From: CANMXU01 sp052030545
GTDB taxonomy: Bacteria > Pseudomonadota > Gammaproteobacteria > Enterobacterales > Alteromonadaceae
NCBI RefSeq assembly: GCF_052030545.1
Contig: NZ_JBPDIH010000003.1
Span: 577,821-641,820 of the forward strand
Direction of reading: 5' to 3'
DNA length: 64,000 nt
The translations under genes and the position numbers were made by a program. The stretch's first letter is position 1; every line of letters starts with the position of its first letter. Shown here piece after piece: positions 45,525-53,385 of this stretch. The notes beneath the pieces are model-generated. The model was not told where the DNA came from and did no database searches. It saw nothing but the letters and a program-made list of their open reading frames with translations.

Positions 45525-45538
45525 TGCATACGTATTCA
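45525..45538. promoter_or_regulatory. LacI-type operator upstream of the MFS porter
   Basis: TGCATACGTATTCA matches the perfect palindrome at 42375-42388 with one mismatch and lies about 150 bases upstream of the porter start. Confidence 0.65.
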
Positions 45539-45560
45539 CTGGTTTGCTTACCATATTAAC

Positions 45561-45590
45561 AAAAAAAGCCTGAGCTAAGCTCAGGCTTTA
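45561..45590 (-). terminator. Terminator of the nfeD-SPFH operon
   Basis: GCCTGAGC (45568-45575) and GCTCAGGC (45579-45586) form a stem with a TAA loop. Read on the minus strand it ends in a run of seven T, 45 bases after the stop of the last SPFH gene. Confidence 0.88.
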
Positions 45591-45635
45591 TTGTTAAGGA
45601 AGTTTTACCATTGAGGCTAAACTAATACAGCTTAA

Positions 45636-46568
45636 CTATGCCTTACTGTTAATGCCTATGTTATTGATCCATTGGTTATAATCAGCCATATTGCCCGGCA
45701 GTACAATTTTAGTCGATTCTTTATTTAGACCGCGCAGTTGGCGTACATATTGTTCACCTAGCTGCATTTTTAACGCATTTTCACCACCGGGAGCTTTGAT
45801 CACCTCCGCCAGCTTTTCAATTGACTCGGCAGTCGCGTTGGCGATGGTGAGAATTTCTTCGGCTTTACCTTCTGCTTCGTTAATTTGTTTCTGCATTTCA
45901 CCTTCTGAAAGGTTGATCATTTCCATTTTCACCCCTTCAGAACGATTAATTTTCGCTTGTTTGTCACCTTCACTTTTGGCTAAAACCGCACGACGTTCAC
46001 GCTCGGCATTTACTTGCATTTCCATCGCATTTTTCACCGTATACGGTGGCGCTAGGTTTTTAATTTCATAACGGTGCACACGAATGCCCCATATTTCACC
46101 CGCTTGATCGAGCACGTCTACCACCTTAGCACTGATCAAGTCGCGCTCTTCAAAGGTACGGTCCAATTCTAACGTACCGATAACCGAACGAGTGGTCGTT
46201 TGCGCAAGTTGCATGGCAGCAAATCGATAATCGACAATGCCATAACTTGCTTTAACCGGATCAACTACTGAGATATAAATAACGCCATCAACGGTAATAT
46301 TGACTTCGTCACAAGAAAAACACTCTTGCGGCGGTACGTCGATCGACTCTTCTTTTAAATCGTGAATGTAGGCAACTTTGTCGATAAACGGGATTAAGGC
46401 ATGAAAGCCAGCATCTAAGGTTGAATGGTATTTACCTAAACGCTCAACAATATAGGCCGATTTAGTCGGCACAAGACGAATAGAGCGAAACACATTATAG
46501 ATAAAAATAATAAATATAATGCCCCATACGCCTAAAACAAACATATCTTCATTTAAATCAATTGGCAT
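45636..46568 (-). CDS. SPFH/band-7 (stomatin/QmcA-like) membrane protein, copy 2
   Basis: The 310-residue protein has an N-terminal membrane segment (FVLGVWGIIFIIFIYNVF), then an SPFH domain (VPTKSAYIVERLGKYHSTLDAGFHALIPFIDKVAYIHDLKEE) and a long charged coiled-coil (about 180-250, MQVNAERERRAVLAKSEGDKQAKINRSEG). Such proteins oligomerise as membrane microdomain scaffolds. Its ATG overlaps the stop of copy 1 (TAATG), so the two are translationally coupled. Both follow an NfeD gene, the classical SPFH partner. Confidence 0.9.
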   Translation of the reverse strand: MPIDLNEDMFVLGVWGIIFIIFIYNVFRSIRLVPTKSAYIVERLGKYHSTLDAGFHALIPFIDKVAYIHDLKEESIDVPPQECFSCDEVNITVDGVIYISVVDPVKASYGIVDYRFAAMQLAQTTTRSVIGTLELDRTFEERDLISAKVVDVLDQAGEIWGIRVHRYEIKNLAPPYTVKNAMEMQVNAERERRAVLAKSEGDKQAKINRSEGVKMEMINLSEGEMQKQINEAEGKAEEILTIANATAESIEKLAEVIKAPGGENALKMQLGEQYVRQLRGLNKESTKIVLPGNMADYNQWINNIGINSKA

Positions 46569-47482
46569 TATTTCGCTCCTTTTACTGTAGTTGTCACTTG
46601 TTCCATGCCATTAAAAAAGCCTTCTAATTTGGCGATTTCTGTTGGCAGTACTGACACGTCTGAGTTGGCTAAAATGCCGCCCATTTCCTTAATAAACTGC
46701 TCCATTAATTGCATATTCATCGCATCTAAACCGCCGTTAATATTAACCGCTTCAGTAATACGCGCCATGCCTTGCGCTTTGGCATTGGCAATAATTTCAA
46801 TTTCTTTAGCCTTACCTTTGGCTTCGTTAATACGTTTAATTTTTTCACCTTCAGAGTAGTTAATCGCCTCTTGGCGGTCGCCTTCAGAAAGGTTAATACG
46901 CGCAGCTTTATCGGCAGTCGCCAAGGTAATTTCAGCACGTTTTCTACGCTCGGCTTCCATTTGCTTTTCAAGGGTATGAACAACATGTTCTGACGGGGTA
47001 ATATTTTTAATTTCGTAACGGAGTACTTTAATGCCCCAAGGATTAGAGGCGATATCAATTTCACGCACAATCGATTCATTGAGCTTTTCACGCTCAGAAA
47101 AAGTTTGGCTTAAATTCAGCTTACCAATTTCACTACGCATTGTTGTTTGCGCTAAGTTAACACTGGCAATACGGTAATCTTCAATGCCGTAACTGGCTTT
47201 GGTGCCGTCCATCACTTTAATGTAAACCAAGCCGTCTACTTCAATTTGAATATTATCTTTTGAAATACAACTTTGCGGCGGTACATCAAGTACTTGTTCA
47301 CGAGTGTCATGTGCATAAGCAACACGATCAAAAAATGGAATAAGAAAGTGAAATCCCGGTTGTAATACCGCGCGGAATTTTCCTAAACGTTCAATCACTG
47401 CGACTTCGCGCATCGGTACAACCAGCAAAAGTTTATACACGATAAACATGATAAACAGTGCAACTATGGTAAAAAATGCCAT
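46568..47482 (-). CDS. SPFH/band-7 (stomatin/QmcA-like) membrane protein, copy 1
   Basis: The 304-residue protein has an N-terminal membrane segment (FTIVALFIMFIVYKLLLVV), an SPFH domain (VPMREVAVIERLGKFRAVLQPGFHFLIPFFDRVAYAHDTREQ) and a charged coiled-coil (EKQMEAERRKRAEITLATADKAARINLSEG). It is closely similar to copy 2, indicating an in-place duplication followed by divergence; a hetero-oligomer like HflK-HflC is possible. It lies 67 bases after nfeD on the same strand. Confidence 0.9.
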   Translation of the reverse strand: MAFFTIVALFIMFIVYKLLLVVPMREVAVIERLGKFRAVLQPGFHFLIPFFDRVAYAHDTREQVLDVPPQSCISKDNIQIEVDGLVYIKVMDGTKASYGIEDYRIASVNLAQTTMRSEIGKLNLSQTFSEREKLNESIVREIDIASNPWGIKVLRYEIKNITPSEHVVHTLEKQMEAERRKRAEITLATADKAARINLSEGDRQEAINYSEGEKIKRINEAKGKAKEIEIIANAKAQGMARITEAVNINGGLDAMNMQLMEQFIKEMGGILANSDVSVLPTEIAKLEGFFNGMEQVTTTVKGAK

Positions 47483-47549
47483 ATGTTTTTCCTTGTTTTT
47501 ATAAATGAGTAATTTTTAAAATTAGTATGAAGTTGAAATAGTGGAGCGC

Positions 47550-48011
47550 TTAGCTGACGTGCTTTTTAGGCTCAACTAATAGTGAAATATTCTCGTGACA
47601 CACTATGGTGACTTCACTACCGGAAGGGATCTCTTGACCATCACCTAAGGCCGGCCATTGTGTGCCTTGAAATTCAATTCGACCGACATGCTCGCCTGGG
47701 CCGATGGTTTCGAGTACTTGAGCCGTTTTGCCATAAATATCTAAATTTTCATCGGTATTGGCAATATGAGAATCGCCGCCAACCAGCTTTTGTGAAACGC
47801 CGCGAAATGCCATCACGAGTACCATGGTCGCGATAAAGAAAAAGACCAGAGCACTTGTCCAAGTGGTGGTGATGCCTAAAAACCACAATACACCTGTTAA
47901 TACCGCACCTAAGCCAATAAAGACGACAATGCCGCCTGGAATAATCAGCTCTGCGCACATCAATATAATGCCGAGTGTGAGCCAAATAGCGACCGGATTT
48001 GATAAAGACAT
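47550..48011 (-). CDS. NfeD-like membrane protein (YbbK-type)
   Basis: The 153-residue protein has two to three hydrophobic helices (WLTLGIILMCAELIIPGGIVVFIGLGAVLTGVLWFLG, then TSALVFFFIATMVLVMAF) followed by a C-terminal OB-fold (GKTAQVLETIGPGEHVGRIEFQGTQWPAL...GSEVTIV). NfeD proteins pair with SPFH proteins in membrane microdomains, and two SPFH genes follow. I start at ATG 48011 because it has a perfect AGGAGG SD; an ATG at 48086 would add 25 residues. Confidence 0.9.
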   Translation of the reverse strand: MSLSNPVAIWLTLGIILMCAELIIPGGIVVFIGLGAVLTGVLWFLGITTTWTSALVFFFIATMVLVMAFRGVSQKLVGGDSHIANTDENLDIYGKTAQVLETIGPGEHVGRIEFQGTQWPALGDGQEIPSGSEVTIVCHENISLLVEPKKHVS

Positions 48012-48212
48012 ACAACCTCCTGTAAGTACGATTAACCAAGCCAATATGACTATCAGCTTAGATTTAATATAACAGCAAATTTTCAAATGTCGACATATTA
48101 TGTCATAAAATTTTTTCGCTACAATTCTCTTAAGCTCACCATCTGCATTTTTTGGCAGATAGAGGTTATACTAGCGCCAGTTTCCCCAATGACCTTTTGG
48201 AATGTTTGACCT

Positions 48213-50540
48213 ATGACGCAAATTGCTGAGCAAATCGCACAAGAATTGCAAGTAACCACAACCCAAATTAATGCCGCAATTACGCTGTTAGATGACGGCG
48301 CTACCGTGCCGTTTATTGCTCGATATCGTAAAGAAGTCACCCAAGGCTTAACCGACAATCATTTACGACACTTGGCGCAACGATTAACCTATTTGCGCGA
48401 ATTGAACGACCGTCGCCAGCTAGTATTAAGTAACATCGAACAACAAGGTAAGTTAACACCAGCGCTAGCGAAAGCTATCGAGCAAGCAGATAACAAAACT
48501 CGCTTAGAAGATTTATATTTACCGTACAAACCTAAGCGTCGTACTAAAGGGCAAATTGCCATTGAAGCAGGTTTAGAGCCACTGGCTGATAAGCTCTTTA
48601 ATAATTGGCAGCTGTCACCCGAAGAAGAAGCGACTGCGTTTGTTAATGTCGAAAAAAATGTCGCTGACATAAAAGCCGCCCTTGATGGCGCCAGCTCAAT
48701 ATTAATTGAACGCTTTGCCGAACAAGCTAACTTATTGCAAAAACTGCGTCGCCATCTGCTTAAACAAGCACATCTCACCAGCAAGGTTGCCAAGGGCAAA
48801 GAAAAAGAAGGCGCAAAGTATCGCGATTACTTTGACCACAGTGAGAAACTAAGCAAAGTACCTTCTCATCGTGCATTAGCAATGTTTCGTGGTAGAAATG
48901 AAGGTTTTTTGCAGTTAGCGATCAATGTTGACCCTAGCAGCGACAACAACAGCTATTGTTCAGCAGAAGACATCATTAAAGAACACTTTACCTTAAGACT
49001 GGCGCAACAACCCGGCGCAAGCTATTTAACCAAGGTAGTTCGTTTAGCATGGAAAACCAAGCTAAGTGTATCCCTTGAAACTGAGTTATTAGGTAAGCTG
49101 CGCGAAGAAGCGGAAACTGAAGCAATTAAAGTTTTTTCAACAAATTTAAGCGACTTATTAATGGCTGCGCCCGCGGGCCCTAAAACCACCTTAGGCTTAG
49201 ATCCCGGTCTTCGTACCGGTTGTAAAATTGCCATTGTTGATGCCACCGGCAAGCTGTTGCAAACCGCAACCATTTTTCCACACGCACCGCAAAACCATTG
49301 GGACAAATCAGTACGTACCTTAGTTAATTTATGCAAACAACATAAAGTAGAACTTATTGCGATTGGCAACGGCACCGCATCACGCGAAAGCGATAAGCTT
49401 GTGGCCGAAGTACAAACACAGCTTGAACATAAAACGCCAGCAAAAGTGATTGTCAGTGAGGCAGGGGCCTCGGTTTATTCCGCTTCTGAACTTGCTGCTA
49501 ACGAATTTCCTGAATTAGATGTTTCTATACGTGGCGCAGTATCTATTGCCCGTCGCCTACAAGATCCGCTGGCAGAGTTGGTAAAAATAGATCCGAAAGC
49601 GATTGGCGTTGGTCAATATCAGCACGACGTTAGTCAAAGTCAGTTAAGTAAAACCCTTGATGATGTTATTGAAGATTGTGTAAACGCAGTAGGTGTTGAC
49701 TTAAACAGCGCCTCAGCGGCGTTATTAACACGCGTGTCTGGCTTAAATAAAACCATGGCGGCCAACATCATTAATTATCGCGATGAACATGGCAGTTTCA
49801 GCAACCGTAAGCAGTTAAAAAAGGTTGCCCGTCTTGGCCCTAAAGCTTTTGAACAAGCCGCTGGCTTTTTACGGATCAATAATGGCGAAAATCCGCTTGA
49901 TCAATCAGGTGTTCATCCAGAATCTTACCCTGTGGTTGAACAAATCATCAAACAATTGTCTGTTGATATTTCATCACTGATTGGTAGTAGTGAGCAATTA
50001 GCTAAAATCGATAAAAGTGCCTTAATCAGCAACGATGTTGGCGAACTTACCCTAACCGATATTATTGCAGAGTTAGACAAGCCGGGCCGAGATCCTCGTC
50101 CAGAATTTAAAACAGCGACCTTTACTGAAGGTGTTAACAAAATAACGGATCTTGAAGTAGGCATGGTATTAGAAGGCGTAATTTCAAACGTCGCTAATTT
50201 TGGCGCCTTTGTTGATATTGGTGTACACCAAGACGGCTTGGTACATATTTCGTCATTAACCAATAGTTTTGTCGATGACCCACGTAAAGTGGTTAAAACC
50301 GGCGAAGTGGTTAAAGTAAAAGTATTAGAAGTTGAACCCGAGCGTAAACGTATTAGCCTAACCATGCGTTTAGATGAGCAACCCAATACCAACAAAGCCC
50401 AGCAAAAACCTGCAGCGAACAAAAAACCTATCGCTAAAAATAATCAAGGGCAACATAAAAAAGCACAGAAACCAAAACCTGTTAATAATGCTGCAATGGG
50501 TAACGCATTTGCCGACGCGTTTGCTAAGTTGAAAAAATAA
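48213..50540 (+). CDS. tex: Tex-family RNA-binding transcription accessory protein
   Basis: The 775-residue protein starts with the Tex HTH-like region (GATVPFIARYRKEVTQGLTDNHLRHL), then the YqgF/RuvC-like domain (TTLGLDPGLRTGCKIAIVDATGKLL), helix-hairpin-helix repeats (NSASAALLTRVSGLNKTMAANII) and an S1 domain near 645-715 (GMVLEGVISNVANFGAFVDIGVHQDGLVHIS). The tail is Lys/Gln/Asn-rich and disordered. Tex binds nucleic acid and influences transcription and stress phenotypes. It is divergent from the nfeD operon. Confidence 0.96.
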   Translation: MTQIAEQIAQELQVTTTQINAAITLLDDGATVPFIARYRKEVTQGLTDNHLRHLAQRLTYLRELNDRRQLVLSNIEQQGKLTPALAKAIEQADNKTRLEDLYLPYKPKRRTKGQIAIEAGLEPLADKLFNNWQLSPEEEATAFVNVEKNVADIKAALDGASSILIERFAEQANLLQKLRRHLLKQAHLTSKVAKGKEKEGAKYRDYFDHSEKLSKVPSHRALAMFRGRNEGFLQLAINVDPSSDNNSYCSAEDIIKEHFTLRLAQQPGASYLTKVVRLAWKTKLSVSLETELLGKLREEAETEAIKVFSTNLSDLLMAAPAGPKTTLGLDPGLRTGCKIAIVDATGKLLQTATIFPHAPQNHWDKSVRTLVNLCKQHKVELIAIGNGTASRESDKLVAEVQTQLEHKTPAKVIVSEAGASVYSASELAANEFPELDVSIRGAVSIARRLQDPLAELVKIDPKAIGVGQYQHDVSQSQLSKTLDDVIEDCVNAVGVDLNSASAALLTRVSGLNKTMAANIINYRDEHGSFSNRKQLKKVARLGPKAFEQAAGFLRINNGENPLDQSGVHPESYPVVEQIIKQLSVDISSLIGSSEQLAKIDKSALISNDVGELTLTDIIAELDKPGRDPRPEFKTATFTEGVNKITDLEVGMVLEGVISNVANFGAFVDIGVHQDGLVHISSLTNSFVDDPRKVVKTGEVVKVKVLEVEPERKRISLTMRLDEQPNTNKAQQKPAANKKPIAKNNQGQHKKAQKPKPVNNAAMGNAFADAFAKLKK

Positions 50541-50562
50541 GCACTTTTTTTCAAAAAAACTA

Positions 50563-50600
50563 TTGACGATGCAAATGATAACAATTATCATTTGCATCGT
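50563..50600 (+). promoter_or_regulatory. Fur-box promoter of a candidate sRNA
   Basis: A -35 TTGACG (50563-50568) and -10 TATCAT (50586-50591) are separated by exactly 17 bases. They are overlaid by a palindrome with perfect 16-base arms (50566-50581 and 50585-50600). Its centre TGATAACAATTATCA (50576-50590) differs from the 7-1-7 Fur consensus at one position. Iron-loaded Fur bound here would cover both promoter elements. No ORF follows for about 350 bases. Confidence 0.85.
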
Positions 50601-50768
50601 TGAGTTTAAGCGATCGTCATACTCGTTTTAATCACCGAACTCGACATGCTTATTATTTAGCTACCTGTTACAGGACGCAGGTTAGCTAGATAATAATCTC
50701 TGATGTTAAAATTAGGTAGAACTACTTTTTGTGTTTTCCCAACCGACCTTTTATGGTCGGTTTTTTTT
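50599..50768 (+). ncRNA. Candidate iron-responsive, RyhB-like small RNA
   Basis: Transcription from the Fur-box promoter should start near 50599 and end at the terminator at 50741-50768, giving about 170 nt. The predicted layout is an unpaired 5' part of about 50 nt containing CGAACTCGACATGC, a long stem of 18 pairs (50650-50667 with 50678-50696, one G-U pair and one bulge), a short A/U-rich linker, then a stem with a long U tail suited to Hfq. CGACATGC partly resembles the CGACATTGC of the enterobacterial RyhB core. Homology is not shown; a functional analogue is inferred. It has no coding frame with an SD. Confidence 0.7.
50741..50768 (+). terminator. Terminator of the candidate sRNA
   Basis: AACCGACC (50741-50748) pairs with GGTCGGTT (50755-50762) around TTTTAT, followed by an uninterrupted T run to 50768. 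Confidence 0.92.
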
Positions 50769-50940
50769 GGCCTGTGAAATTTACCAAAAGTTGGTCAATT
50801 AGATTAAATAGCATGGCTAATTTACTCAACACCAATTATCCCATCCAAACAAATCAAAGTAAGTCATTGTAAATTATATACAAATAAAGTTGGCACTTGG
50901 GTTGCAATATCGATAACAAGCAAAAACAAAGGAGCTTGTT

Positions 50941-51273
50941 ATGAACACATTTACTACCGTAATTACCGCCACAGTATTAACACTTACCACCGCAACCGTA
51001 AGCGCAAAGACTAGCCATTTAATTCCTACCGACGATAGCGTAACCACTAAACTTTGTATGACCGCCGCAAGAGGCAACAGCCATGCACTACGCAAAGAAA
51101 TTAAACAGTCACGCTTAACAACTAAGTTTGTTTTAGAAAATGTAAAATGTAACGAGCAATCATTTTTATCTTTTATTGACCAGCACGGCAAAAATTCAGA
51201 AAAAATAAACTACCTATTAACACGTGGTCGCCAAGTTACGACAGCAACCGACACTGAGATTGCTGCGCGTTAG
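50941..51273 (+). CDS. Small exported protein, DUF3718-like
   Basis: The 110-residue protein has a signal peptide (MNTFTTVITATVLTLTTATVSA-KT). The mature part has two cysteines (KLCMTAARGNSHALRKEIKQ and ENVKCNEQSFLSFIDQHG), a pattern I associate with the DUF3718 family of small periplasmic proteins in Alteromonadales and Shewanella; they probably form one disulphide. A strong AAAGGAG SD precedes the ATG. A terminator follows 47 bases after the stop. Function is unknown. Confidence 0.75.
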   Translation: MNTFTTVITATVLTLTTATVSAKTSHLIPTDDSVTTKLCMTAARGNSHALRKEIKQSRLTTKFVLENVKCNEQSFLSFIDQHGKNSEKINYLLTRGRQVTTATDTEIAAR

Positions 51274-51320
51274 TTATACAGCTCGATTAAAATTTCCTGG
51301 ATTAGCTTTGATTTTGAAGC

Positions 51321-51343
51321 AGGCCGCATTTGCGGCCTTTTTT
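51321..51343 (+). terminator. Terminator after the DUF3718-like gene
   Basis: AGGCCGCA (51321-51328) and TGCGGCCT (51331-51338) form a GC-rich stem followed by T6. Confidence 0.92.
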
Positions 51344-51345
51344 AT

Positions 51346-51509
51346 GTACAGGATGTACGGTATGACACGATCACATGGATGTGAAAGAGTGTCGATGTAC
51401 AGGATGTACGGTCAGGTTTTATGTTCCAGACAAAACCTAAGTACCTACATCCTTGTAGGCAATGACACGATCACATGGATGTGAATGAGTGTCGATGTGC
51501 AGGACATAC
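51346..51509 (-). repeat. Multi-hairpin repeat module, inverted copy
   Basis: Seven short hairpins follow one another. GTACAGGATGTAC occurs at 51346-51358 and 51397-51409. A nested GACAC...TCACAT-GG-ATGTGA...GTGTC lies at 51364-51393 and again at 51464-51493. GGTTTT...AAAACC is at 51415-51437, CCTACA-TCCT-TGTAGG at 51444-51459, and a diverged GTGCAGGACATAC at 51497-51509. Loops contain GGA, GG or TCC. It is the reverse-orientation relative of the 53.4-53.9 kb array. Confidence 0.75.
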
Positions 51510-51516
51510 GGTACCT

Positions 51517-52283
51517 CCCTTCGACAAGCTCAGGGCGAACGGCTGGGTGGTAATACTGCTAAACCTCCAAAATTTCCGTTCATGCTGAGCTTGTCGAAGT
51601 ATAGGAAATTATTAAACACTAGGGTCGGTGACAAAAAAGGAAAAAGTAAGCGATATTAACCATTTTACCTATGTCACCGACCCCATTTCCTTACCTATGT
51701 CACCGACCCTTTTTTCTTATTTGCGCCCGCACGTGGTGAGTCTGTCGAACCATAACAAACTTCCTTCGGTTGCTTCATGCTCCCTTCGACAAGCTCAGGG
51801 CGAACGGCTTGGTGGTAATACTGCTAAATCTCCAAAATTTCCGTTCATGCTGAGCTTGTCGAAGTATAGGAAATTATTAAACACTAGGGACGGAGACAAA
51901 AAAGGAAAAAGTAAGCGAGATTAACCATTTTACCTATGTCACCGACCCCATTTCCGTATTTGCGCCCGCACGTGGTGAGCCTGTCGAACCATAACAAACT
52001 TCCTTCGGTTGCTTCATGCTCCCTTCGACAAGCTCAGGGCGAACGGCTTGGTGGTAATACTGCTAAACCTCCAAAATTTCCGTTCATGCTGAGCTTGTCG
52101 AAGTATAGGAAATTATTAAACACTAGGGTCGGTGACAAAAAAGGAAAAAGTAAGCGAGATTAACCATTTTACCTATGTCACCGACCCTTTTTTCTTATTT
52201 GCGCCCGTACGTGGTGAGCCTGTCGACCATGACAAACTTCCTTCGGTTGCTTCGCGCTCCCTTCGACAAGCTCAGGGTGAACG
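51517..52283. repeat. Tandem array of about 239-bp composite repeats
   Basis: CCCTTCGACAAGCTCAGGG blocks recur at 51517, 51782, 52021 and 52259. Each of the first three is followed by CTGAGCTTGTCGAAGTATAG and by the GGTCGGTGACA...TGTCACCGACC unit (51622-51684, 51889-51950, 52127-52188). Copies B and C are nearly identical with a 239-base period. The first interval is 265 bases because an extra TGTCACCGACC half is inserted. Frames within the array (51628-51924, 51936-52163) merely read the repeat and are not genes. Confidence 0.88.
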
Positions 52284-52453
52284 GTTTTCTGAACAATTTT
52301 GAGTAATAATTTCCGTACGTGCTCAGGATAAAACAGAAATTAAATATGCACTAATCAGGTCATTATTGATAACGTGTATAATACATCCGCACCTTAAATT
52401 TATGTTGTCACAATAAAATATTGTTCAACACGCTTAATTAACCGGACAATTCC

Positions 52454-53368
52454 TTGAACCAGCCAGTGATCACCGCTTTTATTAGCACCTTTTTTGCCTT
52501 AATCGCTTTTGCGGCTAATTCAGTGCTCTGTCGTTTAGCGCTTGAAAACAACGCCATAGATGCGGCAAGTTTTACTAGTATCCGGTTATTTTCTGGCGTG
52601 GTGGTTTTACTGGCACTGATAAGCATTTCGAAACGCTTTGCTAGCAAAAAGGCGGATAGTAACGCTAAACAAAATACAGCTAACAGCACCGGCAGTTGGT
52701 TAGCTGCCATGATGCTATTTATTTATGCGCTTGCCTTCTCATACGGCTATATCTCTTTAGAAACAGGCACTGGCGCATTAGTATTATTTGCTGCCGTGCA
52801 ACTTACCCTAATTGGCAGCACAATATATACGGGGCGCAAACTTTTAATCGCTGAGTGGCTAGGGCTTATGCTCGCATTTTCAGGTTTTATCTATTTAACA
52901 CTGCCCAAGCTGACCACACCCTCGTTTTCTGGCTTTGTATTAATGACCATCGCCGGCATCGCATGGGGACTTTATACGCGCCTCGGACAAGGTTCAAAAA
53001 ATCCATTAGCCGATACCTATTATAATTTTTTGCGTACCTTACCTTTTACTTTGTTACTAATGCTAATAGCAATAGAGTTTAGGCAACTTACTGACGAAGG
53101 CATTTTACTCGCCATATTATCTGGCGCTATCGCATCAGGTATTGGTTATTTTATTTGGTATATTGCACTTAGATTTATTTCATCAATACAAGCTGCTGTT
53201 TATCAGCTTTTAGTTCCGATAATCGCAGCCATTGGCGGTGTCATTTTTGCTGAGGAAACCATAACACAAAGGCTAATCGAGTCTTCTCTGTTAATTTTTA
53301 GTGGTATTTTGTTGGTTATTTGGGGCAAGGTTTTGATGATAAATATTAACTCTGCAAGCAATAAATAA
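52454..53368 (+). CDS. EamA-family drug/metabolite transporter
   Basis: The 304-residue protein has about ten membrane helices in two homologous EamA halves: FISTFFALIAFAANSVLCRLALENNAIDAASFTSIRLFSG at the start and FVLMTIAGIAWGLYTRLGQG...IASGIGYFIWYIALRFISSIQAAVYQLLVPIIAAIGGVIFAEE in the second. DMT transporters export metabolites or drugs; the substrate is not predictable. The start is a TTG at 52454 with no strong SD. The gene is isolated inside a repeat-rich zone, bracketed by inverted copies of the multi-hairpin module. Confidence 0.85.
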   Translation: MNQPVITAFISTFFALIAFAANSVLCRLALENNAIDAASFTSIRLFSGVVVLLALISISKRFASKKADSNAKQNTANSTGSWLAAMMLFIYALAFSYGYISLETGTGALVLFAAVQLTLIGSTIYTGRKLLIAEWLGLMLAFSGFIYLTLPKLTTPSFSGFVLMTIAGIAWGLYTRLGQGSKNPLADTYYNFLRTLPFTLLLMLIAIEFRQLTDEGILLAILSGAIASGIGYFIWYIALRFISSIQAAVYQLLVPIIAAIGGVIFAEETITQRLIESSLLIFSGILLVIWGKVLMININSASNK

Positions 53369-53385
53369 TTAGAGGTGTAGGGACT

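Noticed and set aside
50566..50600. The tex 3' palindrome as an intrinsic terminator
   Set aside because: The 16-bp arms are not followed by a T tract (TGAGTTTAAG follows), and the centre and overlap with a -35/-10 pair fit a Fur-controlled promoter better.
51628..52163. Two open frames of 98 and 75 codons with shared protein sequence
   Set aside because: They read through the 239-bp tandem repeat; similarity of the proteins only reflects the DNA repeat and no SD precedes them.
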